Positions 9,260 to 17,405 of a stretch of 64,000 bases of DNA are shown one piece after another; within the stretch, counting starts at the first letter, position 1, and each line of letters opens with the position of its first letter. Source of the DNA: CAVTPU01 sp963736695 (GTDB lineage Bacteria; Actinomycetota; Actinomycetes; Mycobacteriales; Micromonosporaceae). The notes under the pieces were generated by a model. The model saw only the letters and a list, made by a program, of their open reading frames with translations, was not told the origin of the DNA and did no database searches. A program made the position numbers and the translations under genes. The stretch covers positions 3,245,100 to 3,309,099 of the forward strand of contig CAVTPU010000004.1 in assembly GCA_963736695.1 (NCBI GenBank), read 5' to 3'.

Positions 9260-9468
9260 GAGCCGCTTCGCCGGAAGTCGCGCTATGTAACGTCACCGTC
9301 TCTCTATGTGCGTTCGGAGAGTGTCGTTGCCGTTGGATATAAAGGTCGCCCCACAAATCACCGTCCACGTGGCGAGATTCAGCCGTTCCGCCGAGGAAAC
9401 AGTCCTGCGCGTGATCGCCCGAGCCGCTACGGTGTGCGGTTGATCGTGAACCCCTCGAAAGGACATCC

Positions 9469-9993
9469 ATGTCAGACCAGAACCTCACTCCGGAGAACCA
9501 AGGGCAGCAGTCCCTCACCCCGGCCGCGCCGAGCGCCCCAGCCGCTCCGAGTGCCCCCGAAACCGCGCCGTTCGCCCCCGGCCCGCAGGGCGCGGCGACT
9601 CCGACCGGCAGTGGCGCGGCCAAAGCCGCAGCCGGTGCCGCCGGCCTCTTCGCCATCCTCCGCAGCGGCGTGGGCCGGGTCATCGTCACCGTCGTGGTCG
9701 CGTTGGTCGTCGGTGTCGGCGGATATCTCTATTCGCGCACCGGCGCGTTGGAGGCCCAGGTGGGCTCCTGCATGACCGAAGCGGTGACCACGGAGAACGA
9801 CCCGACCAAGCTCAAGCCGGTCGACTGTGGCTCGGCTGAGGCGAAATACAAGGTCGTCCAGCGGGTCGACAACCAGGGTGCGGGTGCCCTGTCGACGGCG
9901 TGCACCGCCGAGGAGACCGAATATTCGCTGTGGGTCTCCCCCGCACGTTCGAACAAGGGCGCCATCCTCTGCCTCACCCCACTCAGCAAATAA
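9469..9993 (+). CDS. LppU-like membrane protein with Pro/Ala-rich N-terminus
   Basis: Protein of 174 residues in three parts: a proline/alanine-rich cytoplasmic tail (about 60 residues), one transmembrane segment (VIVTVVVALVVGVGGYLYS), and an external domain of about 85 residues. The external part reads VGSCMTE, VDCGSAEAKYKVV, STACTAEETEYSLW and GAILCLTP. The regular cysteines suggest two disulfides, a pattern I know from actinobacterial LppU/SCO3897-type proteins of unknown function. The ATG has a good ribosome site (GAAAGGA). It is a single gene followed by a strong hairpin at 10062-10103. Confidence 0.7.
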   Translation: MSDQNLTPENQGQQSLTPAAPSAPAAPSAPETAPFAPGPQGAATPTGSGAAKAAAGAAGLFAILRSGVGRVIVTVVVALVVGVGGYLYSRTGALEAQVGSCMTEAVTTENDPTKLKPVDCGSAEAKYKVVQRVDNQGAGALSTACTAEETEYSLWVSPARSNKGAILCLTPLSK

Positions 9994-10015
9994 ATTCGGC
10001 GCGAATAAATTCGGC
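9989..10015 (+). repeat. 12-bp direct repeat at the stop codon of the LppU-like gene
   Basis: AATAAATTCGGC occurs twice, at 9989-10000 and 10004-10015, with a 15-bp period. The first copy contains the TAA stop of the upstream gene, so the repeat supplies a second in-register TAA. It is likely a small local duplication; no function is evident. Confidence 0.7.
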
Positions 10016-10061
10016 TCGTCGCCAGAATCGATGGATCGGGTGACCGCCCGGTGACGATGCT

Positions 10062-10103
10062 CGGGGCGTCTCTTCGGTGTAAGAACAACCGGAGGACGCC
10101 CCG
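10062..10103 (+). terminator. Hairpin terminator after the LppU-like gene
   Basis: Arms CGGGGCGTC (10062-10070) and GACGCCCCG (10095-10103) are perfectly complementary, and the inner CTTCGGT/ACCGGAG can extend the stem with one wobble pair and one bulge. There is no T-run, as is common in actinobacteria. It lies about 70 bases past the stop and 37 bases before the next gene, so it could also act in the leader of the dienelactone hydrolase gene. Confidence 0.65.
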
Positions 10104-10140
10104 ACGCGTCTGTCCGGCAGATCGATCAAAGGAGATGCGC

Positions 10141-10827
10141 ATGGGCGAGATGGTGACCTATCCGAACCTCGACGGCGCGTGTGAAGGTTATCTCGCGGTT
10201 CCCGAAACCCCCAACGGTTCGGCGATCATCGTCATTCAGGAATGGTGGGGCCTGGTCGGGCACATCCGAGACCTCGCCGACCGGTTCGCCGCCGCCGGTT
10301 ATCTGGCGCTCGCGCCCGATCTCTATCACGGCGTGCAGGCTGCGGAGCCCGACGAGGCCGGCAAACTCATGATGGGCTTGGCGATGCCGGCCGCCGGGGC
10401 GGAGATATCCGCGGCCGCGACCTATCTGGTCGGCCGGGACGAGGTGACCCGCGGCATCGTCGGCACGGCCGGGTTCTGCATGGGTGGCAGCCTGGCGCTG
10501 TGGTCGGCGACGCTGTCCGAGCACATCGTCGCGACGGTCGGATTCTATCCGGCCATCCCGTGGGAGCACATGAGTCCACAGTGGGCGCAGTACGCCGGCA
10601 AGGCGTCGCTCATCCACTGCTCCGAGGAGGACGGCACCAGTGCCGAGCCCGGAATTCGACAGGCAAAGCAGCTCATCGAGTCCGCGGGCGGGCAGTGCGA
10701 GACGCGCGACTATCCGGGCACACGGCACGCGTTCGTCAACGATGACCGGCCCGAGGTCTTCGACGGCGCGGCGGCCGACCTCGCGTGGCGGCGCACACTG
10801 GAGTTCTTCGCCGCTCGACTCGGGTGA
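10141..10827 (+). CDS. Dienelactone hydrolase family protein
   Basis: Alpha/beta hydrolase of 228 residues in the dienelactone hydrolase family, which use a Cys-His-Asp triad. Seen: IIVIQEWWGLVGHIRDLADRFAAAGYLALAPDLYHG near the start, the nucleophile elbow GFCMGGSLAL, CSEEDGTSAEPGI carrying the Asp, and YPGTRHAFVND with the His. Natural substrate is unknown; the family includes carboxymethylenebutenolidases and many uncharacterised esterases. The ATG at 10141 was chosen because AAAGGAG lies six bases before it; an upstream in-frame start would run through the hairpin. It is followed after about 10 bases by udgB. Confidence 0.88.
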   Translation: MGEMVTYPNLDGACEGYLAVPETPNGSAIIVIQEWWGLVGHIRDLADRFAAAGYLALAPDLYHGVQAAEPDEAGKLMMGLAMPAAGAEISAAATYLVGRDEVTRGIVGTAGFCMGGSLALWSATLSEHIVATVGFYPAIPWEHMSPQWAQYAGKASLIHCSEEDGTSAEPGIRQAKQLIESAGGQCETRDYPGTRHAFVNDDRPEVFDGAAADLAWRRTLEFFAARLG

Positions 10828-10837
10828 GATCGAACGG

Positions 10838-11563
10838 ATGAATCGACACGTTGCGCGGTCGGCGCTCGGCGCGCCCACCCTCGCGGCACTCGACGCCGCG
10901 GTGTGTCAGTGCCGGGCCTGCCCGCGTCTGGTCGAGTGGCGCGAACGCGTCGCCGTCGAGCGCCGCGCCGCGTTTCGCGACGAGCACTACTGGGGGCGAC
11001 CAGTGCCGGGATTCGGCGCCACGGACGCCCGGATCGCGATCATCGGACTGGCTCCCGCCGCACACGGAGGCAACCGTACGGGTCGGATCTTCACCGGGGA
11101 CCGCTCGGGCGATGTTCTCTTCGCGGCCATGCACCGGCTCGGCCTCGCCAACCAGGCCACCAGCGTCAGCCGCGACGACGGCCTCACCCTCGCCGGCACC
11201 CGGATCGCCGCCGCCGTGCGGTGTGCGCCGCCCGACAACAAACCCACGCCGCTCGAACGCGACACCTGCCAGCCATGGCTGCGCCGCGAGTTGGAGCTGC
11301 TCCGGCCGACGCTGCGGGTGGTCGTCGCGCTCGGCGCGTTCGCGTGGCGCGCGTGGTGGGTCACGGCCCCCGGCGTCTATGACGTGACCCGCGTCAGCCC
11401 ACGCCCCGTCTTCGGCCATGGCGTCAGAATCAGTCATCCCGGCCTGCCCCTCGTGCTCGGCAGCTATCACGTCAGTCAGCAGAACACCTTCACCCAGCGG
11501 CTCACCCCGACGATGCTCGACGATGTGTTGCGAGTCGCACGCGACCACGCGGGGCTGGGCTGA
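10838..11563 (+). CDS. udgB: Family 5 uracil-DNA glycosylase (UdgB)
   Basis: Iron-sulfur uracil-DNA glycosylase that removes uracil, and in this family also other deaminated bases, from DNA. Family-5 signatures are clear: motif A GLAPAAHGGNRTGRIFTGDRSG, without the usual catalytic acid of families 1-4, and motif B HPGLPLVLGSYHVSQQNTFTQRLT. The four [4Fe-4S] cysteines fit CQCRACPRL and CAPPDNKPTPLERDTC. Length (241 residues) is normal. The ATG at 10838 lies 10 bases after the hydrolase stop, so the two genes are probably cotranscribed. Confidence 0.92.
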   Translation: MNRHVARSALGAPTLAALDAAVCQCRACPRLVEWRERVAVERRAAFRDEHYWGRPVPGFGATDARIAIIGLAPAAHGGNRTGRIFTGDRSGDVLFAAMHRLGLANQATSVSRDDGLTLAGTRIAAAVRCAPPDNKPTPLERDTCQPWLRRELELLRPTLRVVVALGAFAWRAWWVTAPGVYDVTRVSPRPVFGHGVRISHPGLPLVLGSYHVSQQNTFTQRLTPTMLDDVLRVARDHAGLG

Positions 11564-11586
11564 CCTGGGCGGGTAGCGTGATCGGT

Positions 11587-12942
11587 GTGAGTCAACGGAT
11601 TCTCATCGTCGGCGCCGGACATGTCGGGCTCTATGCCGCGCTGCGGCTGTCGAGACGAGTGCGACCGGGCGAGGCCCACATCACCGTGGTCGACCCCCAG
11701 CCGCACATGACATATCAGCCTTTCCTGCCGGAAGCGGCCGCCGGAAACATCTCGCCCCGACACACCGTGGTGCCGCTGCGTCGGGAACTCCGCCGCTGCA
11801 CCGTGCTCTCCGGTGAGGTGATCCGGATCGACCACGCTCGTCGGTGCGCCATCGTCGCACCCATTGTCGGCCCCCCGGTCACCGTCTCCTATGACCAGAT
11901 CGTCGTCGCACCCGGTTCCGTTTCGCGGACGCTGCCGATTCCCGGACTGCGCGAACACGCGGTCGGTTTCAAGACCATCGGCGAGGCGATCTGGCTGCGC
12001 AACCAGGTGCTCGACCGGCTCGACGTCGCGGCGACCACGCAGGACAGTCACACGCGCCAACGTGCGCTCACCTTCGTCTTCGTCGGTGGCGGCTATGCCG
12101 GCATCGAGGCGCTCGCCGAGATGGAGGACATGGCGCGCGACGCGCTGCGTTACTACCCCGAGTTGAGCCCCGAACAGATGCGGTGGGTGTTGGTCGAGGC
12201 GACCCGGCGCATCCTGCCCGAGGTGGGGGAGCAGATGGGCGCCTATGCCGAGGAACAGCTGCGGAGTCGTTCGATCGACCTGCGCCTGGGCACTCGGCTG
12301 GAGTCCTGCGTCGACGGAGTGGTGCGGCTGTCAGACGGGGAATCTTTCTCCGCCGACACCATCGTCTGGACGGCCGGGGTCAAACCGTCACCGATGCTCA
12401 ACTCCACCGACCTGCCCCGCGACGACCGAGGCCGGGTCACCTGCCTGCCGACGTTGCAGGTGGTCGGGCCGGACGGCGCGGTGGTCGACGGAGCGTGGAG
12501 CGCCGGCGACTGCGCGGCCGTGCCCGACCTCACCGCCGCCGAGCCAGGGGTCTATTGCTCGCCGAGCGCCCAGCACGCGGTGCGTCAGGCCCGGCAGCTC
12601 GCCGACAATCTGCGGGCCGTGCTGAGAGGCGAACCGATTCGCGCGTACGCGCATCGTCACGCCGGCTCCGTCGCGAGCCTCGGCCTGCACAAGGGCGTGG
12701 CGCACGTCTACGGCGTGAAGGTCAAGGGAGTGGCCGCGTGGTTCATGCACCGGACCTATCACATGAGCCGGATCCCGTCGCTCAACCGCAAGATCCGGGT
12801 CTTGGCCGACTGGACGCTGGCGCTTTTCCTCAAACGTGAGGTCGTCTCGATGGGCGGGCTGCACGAGCCTCGTGAGCCGTTCACCGATGTGATCGATCTG
12901 CCCGCGTCGGTGTCGACCGACGCACACCAGCCGCCGCGCTGA
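11587..12942 (+). CDS. ndh: Type II NADH dehydrogenase (NDH-2)
   Basis: Non-proton-pumping NADH:quinone oxidoreductase on the inner face of the membrane, FAD-dependent. The first Rossmann motif is ILIVGAGHVGLYAALRLSRR, the substrate region PQPHMTYQPFLPEAAAGNISPRH, the second (NADH) motif FVFVGGGYAGIEALAE, and a third FAD contact AGDCAAVPDL. A C-terminal amphipathic part (FLKREVVSMG) may anchor it. GTG at 11587 begins two residues before the first conserved strand; another GTG lies at 11578. It is convergent with the large membrane protein gene downstream, with only about 10 bases between them. Confidence 0.9.
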   Translation: MSQRILIVGAGHVGLYAALRLSRRVRPGEAHITVVDPQPHMTYQPFLPEAAAGNISPRHTVVPLRRELRRCTVLSGEVIRIDHARRCAIVAPIVGPPVTVSYDQIVVAPGSVSRTLPIPGLREHAVGFKTIGEAIWLRNQVLDRLDVAATTQDSHTRQRALTFVFVGGGYAGIEALAEMEDMARDALRYYPELSPEQMRWVLVEATRRILPEVGEQMGAYAEEQLRSRSIDLRLGTRLESCVDGVVRLSDGESFSADTIVWTAGVKPSPMLNSTDLPRDDRGRVTCLPTLQVVGPDGAVVDGAWSAGDCAAVPDLTAAEPGVYCSPSAQHAVRQARQLADNLRAVLRGEPIRAYAHRHAGSVASLGLHKGVAHVYGVKVKGVAAWFMHRTYHMSRIPSLNRKIRVLADWTLALFLKREVVSMGGLHEPREPFTDVIDLPASVSTDAHQPPR

Positions 12943-12952
12943 TCTCCGAGAC

Positions 12953-14836
12953 CTAGTTCGGCAGAGGCCACGTCCAGGTGTCGCGGTTGAGCCGGCCGGG
13001 CCCGAGCAGCTGGTCGAGGGTCGCGCGCAGGGCATCCTCGTTCGGCACATGGGCCAGCGCGACGCAGTCGGCCCGCCAGAATTGGAGGTCGGCGAGCGCC
13101 TGGGCCCGCGTCGTGCCGGTGATCTCCGGCACGACGCCGGTCTTCGCGACGTCGGCGAGCAGTGCCGAGGTCGGCCGAGGATAGGTGCCGATCGAGGATT
13201 GTCCTTGTGGACCATATGGGCCGATGAAGAACCCCTCGGGGATGGCGAAGGCCGCTGCCGCCGTCGCCGGCCACCGCATGAGGTCGGGCTGTTGGGGCGT
13301 CGGCAATGGCACCGGCACCAGCACGCCGCCCGCCGGCACGCAGTCGCGCCACCCGCCGCTGGTGATGAATGGCGGCACGGTTGGTCGGTCGGTGGTGTGC
13401 AGCGGCTTGGGAGCGATGGGCGTCAGTGCCGCGACGACCGCCACGACGACCGCGATTCGCACGAGGCGGTCGGCGCGCCACGCGGCGTCGATGGCCATGG
13501 CGAGCAGCACCGCGATGAGCGGGATGAGAGCGAGGGCATAACGGGTGGGGAGCGCGCCGTTGATGACCGGAACGTGATGCAGGCGCGAATAGATGCTGGG
13601 CAGGTCGGTCTCACGCTGGCCGATGGTGACGTGCGGGCCGAAGGACAACCAGGTCATCACCAGGGCCGACACCGCGATCGCCGCAGTCGCCGGGGCACGC
13701 CATCGCCACACCAGGCAGACCGCGATCAACAAGAGCAGCGGCACGCCGAGATAGGCCGTGTACTCCGCCGAACTCGTCGCCAGCCGACCCGCGTCGGGCG
13801 ATCCGGCGATCGACAATGGCGAGATGGCCGCATAACTGGCGACGTCGGCGTAGAAGAATTCGGGCCCGAATGGGGCGTTGGGGGTGTGTTGGTCGCCGGC
13901 GAACTGCACCCAGAGCGGATAACTCACGATCGCCCCGGAGGTGACGGCGGCGAGCAGCATCCCACCGAGGAACCGGGGGGCGATCGCGCCCACCCATTGT
14001 GGGCGTCGCGCCGCGTAGGTGATGGCGAAGATCATGAGGGTCAGCGCGGTGAGGAAGAGCACCTCCTCTCCGAGGAGCAGCTGGACCGACACGAGCCCGG
14101 CGAGCAGCATCGCCGACGTGAGTGTGGTCCGGACTGTCTCGGCGTGGGCGAGCCGGACAACCGCCCACACGATCGCCGGCACCAGCCACTGCGCCGTCAT
14201 GTGCAGGTGGCTGTTGGACTGCGAGATCATTCCGGGGGCGAAGCCGGCGAAGAGGCCGCCGACCCCTGCGGCGACCCGGTTCATTCCGAGGGTACGGGCG
14301 AGAAGCAGGTGCCACCCCGCAGCCGTCGCGGCGAGGTTCAACGCCACGAGCAGGGCGAATGAGACGGCGACACCGAAAATCGCCGTGACGGGGGACATCA
14401 GCACTCCGTGCACGATGTGCGACGCGTTGCTCATGAGGTTGACCCCGTCAGGGGCATTGAGGCGCTCGGTGACGAGGCTGAAATCGCCCGTCCACACCAG
14501 CATCCCGTGCGCGAGGAACCACTCGATGAGTGCCTGATCGTTGGGGTTGTCACCGATCGCGCGGGTGGCAGGGTCGGGCCACAGGCCGTGTGTGATCCAC
14601 AGGGCCACCGCGGTGTAGCCGAGGCAGACGAGGGTGTCGATCGCGGCACCGCCGCGCCACCAGGGCGTGGCGGCGGGCTCGTTGGCCGTACCTGGGTCTG
14701 GGGTTCCCCGGTGTCGGCGCACGTCGCTGCCGCTCTGGCCGCGCGCCGACACCGGCCGGTCGGGCCGGCGCGCGGGCGGCGGCGGATCGGCCGTGTCGGC
14801 CATCGGCGCCAATGTGGGGCGGGTTACCTCACTCAC
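12953..14836 (-). CDS. Polytopic membrane protein, possible GT-C glycosyltransferase
   Basis: Protein of about 627 residues with a disordered, charged N-terminus (about 70 residues), 10 or more transmembrane segments, and a soluble C-terminal part of about 130 residues. The first extracellular loop has GDNPNDQALIEWFLAHG, and an acidic pair of this sort is common in GT-C glycosyltransferases that use polyprenyl-phosphate sugars; that assignment is inference. A longer reading frame extends over the antisense strand of the neighbouring tRNA gene and was trimmed. GTG 14836 has a TAGCGT box seven bases upstream, consistent with leaderless transcription; ATG 14803 is an alternative. Function is not known. 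Confidence 0.65.
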   Translation of the reverse strand: MSEVTRPTLAPMADTADPPPPARRPDRPVSARGQSGSDVRRHRGTPDPGTANEPAATPWWRGGAAIDTLVCLGYTAVALWITHGLWPDPATRAIGDNPNDQALIEWFLAHGMLVWTGDFSLVTERLNAPDGVNLMSNASHIVHGVLMSPVTAIFGVAVSFALLVALNLAATAAGWHLLLARTLGMNRVAAGVGGLFAGFAPGMISQSNSHLHMTAQWLVPAIVWAVVRLAHAETVRTTLTSAMLLAGLVSVQLLLGEEVLFLTALTLMIFAITYAARRPQWVGAIAPRFLGGMLLAAVTSGAIVSYPLWVQFAGDQHTPNAPFGPEFFYADVASYAAISPLSIAGSPDAGRLATSSAEYTAYLGVPLLLLIAVCLVWRWRAPATAAIAVSALVMTWLSFGPHVTIGQRETDLPSIYSRLHHVPVINGALPTRYALALIPLIAVLLAMAIDAAWRADRLVRIAVVVAVVAALTPIAPKPLHTTDRPTVPPFITSGGWRDCVPAGGVLVPVPLPTPQQPDLMRWPATAAAAFAIPEGFFIGPYGPQGQSSIGTYPRPTSALLADVAKTGVVPEITGTTRAQALADLQFWRADCVALAHVPNEDALRATLDQLLGPGRLNRDTWTWPLPN

Positions 14837-14933
14837 GCCGCTAACGCTATCGTCCGCCGTGTCCGTTGGGGATATTGGCCGAGTCGTTATGTGTGAGCGA
14901 GGCGTCACGGCACCCGCTAATCTGGTCGCTGCC

Positions 14934-15015
14934 GCCCGGGTGGTGGAAGAGGCATACACGACCGCCTTAAAAGCGGTTGCCGAAAGGCATGCGGGTTCGA
15001 GCCCCGCCCCGGGCA
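14934..15015 (+). tRNA. tRNA-Leu (anticodon UAA), bldA-type
   Basis: A complete class II tRNA folds by eye. Acceptor GCCCGGG (14934-14940) pairs with CCCGGGC (15008-15014), with discriminator A; the D arm is GTG/CAC. The anticodon stem ACCGC/GCGGT encloses loop CTTAAAA with TAA at 14968-14970. The long variable arm is TGCC-GAAA-GGCA, and the T arm GCGGG-TTCGAGC-CCCGC. CCA is not encoded. It reads the rare UUA codon, like bldA of Streptomyces, where it controls development and antibiotic genes. The first gene of the NRPS operon, 1.3 kb away, has a TTA codon. Confidence 0.95.
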
Positions 15016-15222
15016 CTCCGATGTCACTGGATGTCGCGCCGCAGGTCAGTGTGGTCTCTTATGTCGGTTTATGAGTCAGTCTCGTGTTCCACCGCGTGCG
15101 ATGGCTAACCCGACGTGGTGGTGAACGCAACGGGGGCATAGCATCACGCAGAGCGACTGGTGATCGGTTCCGCTCGGATCGCCGTTGACGTGACCCTCTG
15201 GGGAGGGCCGGCATTCCCTTCG

Positions 15223-15882
15223 ATGACGGAGCCTGCGGTGCGCGTGGTGATCGGCGAAGACTTGGCATTGCTTCGGGACGGTCTGGTCCGGTTGCTGGAG
15301 GCGTTCGACTTCGACGTGGTGGCGGCGGTCGACAACGGACCCGACCTTCGCGCGGCGCTCGTCGAGCTCTCCCCCGATGTCGCGGTCGTCGACGTGCGAA
15401 TGCCCCCCACGCACACAGATGAAGGCCTCCGAGCCGCGATCGAGGCGCGGGCCGAGGTGCCGGGCCTGCCAGTGCTGGTGTTGTCACAGTTTGTCGAGCC
15501 GCTCTATGCCAGGGAACTTCTCTCGGACCGTGGCGGCGGAGTGGGCTATCTGCTCAAAGACCGTGTCGCTGACATCTCCCAGTTTCTCGAGGCCGTGCGT
15601 CGCGTCGCCGGCGGCGGCACCGCGATGGACCCGGAGGTCATCTCCGAGCTGCTCGCCAGTCGATCGCGGGGGCGGGCATTGGATGTGTTGACTCCCCGCG
15701 AGCGTGAGGTGCTCGGGTTGATGGCCGAGGGACGGTCCAACAGCGCCGTCGCGTCGCGGTTGTTTGTGACTGAGAAGGCCGTGGCGAAACACATCAACAA
15801 CATCTTCACCAAACTCTGCCTTCCCATGTCCAATGACGACAATCGGCGCGTGCTTGCGGTCCTGGCCTATCTCAACAGCTGA
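15223..15882 (+). CDS. NarL/LuxR-type response regulator (orphan)
   Basis: DNA-binding response regulator of 219 residues. The receiver domain starts VRVVIGEDLALLRDGLVRLLEAF with acidic residues E11/D12, phosphoacceptor Asp57 in VVDVRMPP and Lys in YLLKDRV. A LuxR-type helix-turn-helix follows (LTPREREVLGLMAEGRSNSAVASRLFVTEKAVAKHINNIFTKL). The ATG at 15223 matches the domain start; no close ribosome site is seen. No kinase gene is adjacent. The closest HisKA_3 kinase lies past the other end of the NRPS operon at 44145-45410. Its position upstream of the operon makes it a candidate activator; that is inference. Confidence 0.88.
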   Translation: MTEPAVRVVIGEDLALLRDGLVRLLEAFDFDVVAAVDNGPDLRAALVELSPDVAVVDVRMPPTHTDEGLRAAIEARAEVPGLPVLVLSQFVEPLYARELLSDRGGGVGYLLKDRVADISQFLEAVRRVAGGGTAMDPEVISELLASRSRGRALDVLTPREREVLGLMAEGRSNSAVASRLFVTEKAVAKHINNIFTKLCLPMSNDDNRRVLAVLAYLNS

Positions 15883-16083
15883 CGGCCTTCGCGGGCGGGA
15901 CACTGCCACGCTCGTCGTCGCGGCGGCATGATCACTATCCAATCAGGATTGACGTCGCCATCCACCGTTCGGTCGTGTTTGAACTGTCGGGTTCGTGCCT
16001 CCCGATGTCCACCTGGCCAGTTTGACCTACTCCTAAAGATCATCCTTCTCCGTGCCTCGCTGGCGGTGATTATCCGAAAAATC

Positions 16084-16126
16084 GTTATTAGCCCATTAGT
16101 CCGATTTCCCAAAACGGGCTAATAAC
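16084..16126. promoter_or_regulatory. 11-bp perfect inverted repeat upstream of the operon
   Basis: GTTATTAGCCC (16084-16094) and GGGCTAATAAC (16116-16126) are exact reverse complements separated by 21 bp. The A/T-rich outer halves stand out in this genome. It lies 216-258 bp before the sbnB-like start. It may be an operator bound on two turns of the helix or an RNA hairpin; there is no T-run for a classic terminator. Confidence 0.6.
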
Positions 16127-16224
16127 CTGAAATCCGAACTCGATTTGTCGTGGTCCCGACTTTTGTCGATCGTCGAGGACGCGCGTCGGATTTGCCAATC
16201 GCGGTATGGTCGTCAACGGCTTAG

Positions 16225-16251
16225 CTGCCGATGCATCAATTGCATCGCCAG
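16225..16251. promoter_or_regulatory. 27-bp near-perfect dyad, candidate operator
   Basis: CGATGCA (16229-16235) and TGCATCG (16241-16247) are exact reverse complements around TCAAT. After one C/C mismatch the symmetry continues as CTG/CAG at the outer ends (16225-16227, 16249-16251). It lies about 90-115 bp upstream of the sbnB-like start, the usual place for an activator or repressor site. The NarL-type regulator next door is one possible ligand, by inference only. Confidence 0.55.
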
Positions 16252-16341
16252 TGTTGGTAATCCTTACAAAGGGTCGACTCGTCAATGTGTGGCGAAGCCA
16301 CCTTTGCCGTTGACTAGTTTCGTTCTATTTGGACGGGGGAC

Positions 16342-17367
16342 ATGGTGCAGTCCGTTGCGCCGTCATTCGCGGTGATCCCGGGTTCCCGGGTGAGTGAGGT
16401 TCTCGCTTCTAGGGAACGTCAGGTCATAGGCATTGTTGAGGACACCTACAAGGCACACGGCGTGGGTGAAACCGTCAATCCGCCATCATATTTTCTTCGT
16501 TTTCCGGATCGACCGAGTTCTCGGATCATCGCGTTGCCGGCATCGCTCGGCGGTGGGCGCGTTGACGGGATCAAGTGGATCTCCAGCTTCCCGGACAACG
16601 TCAGCGGCGGCCTGCCACGGGCCTCGGCGGTGTTGATCCTCAACGAACCACGGACCGGCTATCCGATGGCCTGCGTCGAGGCCTCGATCATCAGCGCCGC
16701 CCGAACCGCAGCCTCCGCAGCGCTGGCGGCAGACTGGTTAACGCGGCATCGGCAACGGCCCACGACGGTGGGTTTCATCGGAGCGGGCCTCATCGCGAGA
16801 TTCACGCATAGCTATCTCGCGGCTTCCGGTTGGCAGTTTGACCGCATCGGCGTACACGATCTCGTTGACGCGCACGCCCACGGCCTGAAGGACTATCTGA
16901 CCAGGTCAGACGAGGCGTCGGTGACGGTTGTCGAGTCGGCGCAGGAGCTGATCAGCGGATCTGATCTGCTGGTCTTCGCCACCGTGGCGGGCAAGCCGCA
17001 CGTCATGGACCCCTCCTGGTTCGATCACAATCCGCTGGTGCTGCACCTAAGTCTGCGCGACCTCGCACCCGAGGTCATCCTCGGTGCGGCCAACATCGTC
17101 GACGATGTGGAGCACTGCCTCAAGGCCGAGACCTCGGTGCACTTGGCGGAGCAAATGGTCGGGGATCGGCGTTTCATCAACGGCACTCTCTACGACGTCA
17201 TGACCGGGGCGGTGGCGGTGCCGGGCGATCGGCCGACGGTCTTTTCCCCCTTTGGCCTGGGCGTACTCGATCTCGCTGTCGGCAAATTCATTTATGACCA
17301 GATCGCCGAGTCTGGAGATCTCTCGGTGGTCGACGACTTCTTTACCGAGCTCCGCCGATACGGCTAG
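16342..17367 (+). CDS. sbnB: SbnB-like N-(1-amino-1-carboxy-2-ethyl)glutamate dehydrogenase (Dap synthesis)
   Basis: Protein of 341 residues in the ornithine cyclodeaminase/mu-crystallin family. It has the NAD-binding motif GFIGAGLIARFTH and the family regions PSSRIIALPASLGGG, DGIKWISSFPDNV, LNEPRTGYPMACVEASIISAARTAA and FSPFGLGVLDLAVG. In the staphyloferrin B pathway SbnB oxidatively cleaves the SbnA product to L-2,3-diaminopropionate and 2-oxoglutarate. The SbnA homologue follows 38 bases later and NRPSs follow that, so Dap supply is the likely role. Codon 133 (16738-16740) is TTA, the only TTA I found in the operon. ATG follows GGACGGGGG. It is the first gene of the operon. Confidence 0.87.
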   Translation: MVQSVAPSFAVIPGSRVSEVLASRERQVIGIVEDTYKAHGVGETVNPPSYFLRFPDRPSSRIIALPASLGGGRVDGIKWISSFPDNVSGGLPRASAVLILNEPRTGYPMACVEASIISAARTAASAALAADWLTRHRQRPTTVGFIGAGLIARFTHSYLAASGWQFDRIGVHDLVDAHAHGLKDYLTRSDEASVTVVESAQELISGSDLLVFATVAGKPHVMDPSWFDHNPLVLHLSLRDLAPEVILGAANIVDDVEHCLKAETSVHLAEQMVGDRRFINGTLYDVMTGAVAVPGDRPTVFSPFGLGVLDLAVGKFIYDQIAESGDLSVVDDFFTELRRYG

Positions 17368-17405
17368 GACCGACCCCGCCGCAATGCTGCTTGTGGGAGA
17401 TTTGA

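Larger units (their letters stand above)
15883..16341. other. 459-bp non-coding region upstream of the biosynthetic operon
   Basis: No convincing gene is seen. The base composition is clearly richer in A+T than the neighbouring coding DNA, as expected for a promoter region or a recently acquired border. It contains two inverted repeats, listed separately, and ends with the GGACGGGGG ribosome site of the sbnB-like gene. I could not assign a convincing -35/-10 pair. Confidence 0.7.

Noticed and set aside
14837..15016. N-terminal extension of the large leftward membrane protein across the tRNA gene
   Set aside because: The extra residues are translated from the antisense of tRNA-Leu, a common false extension; a start at 14836 or 14803 is better.
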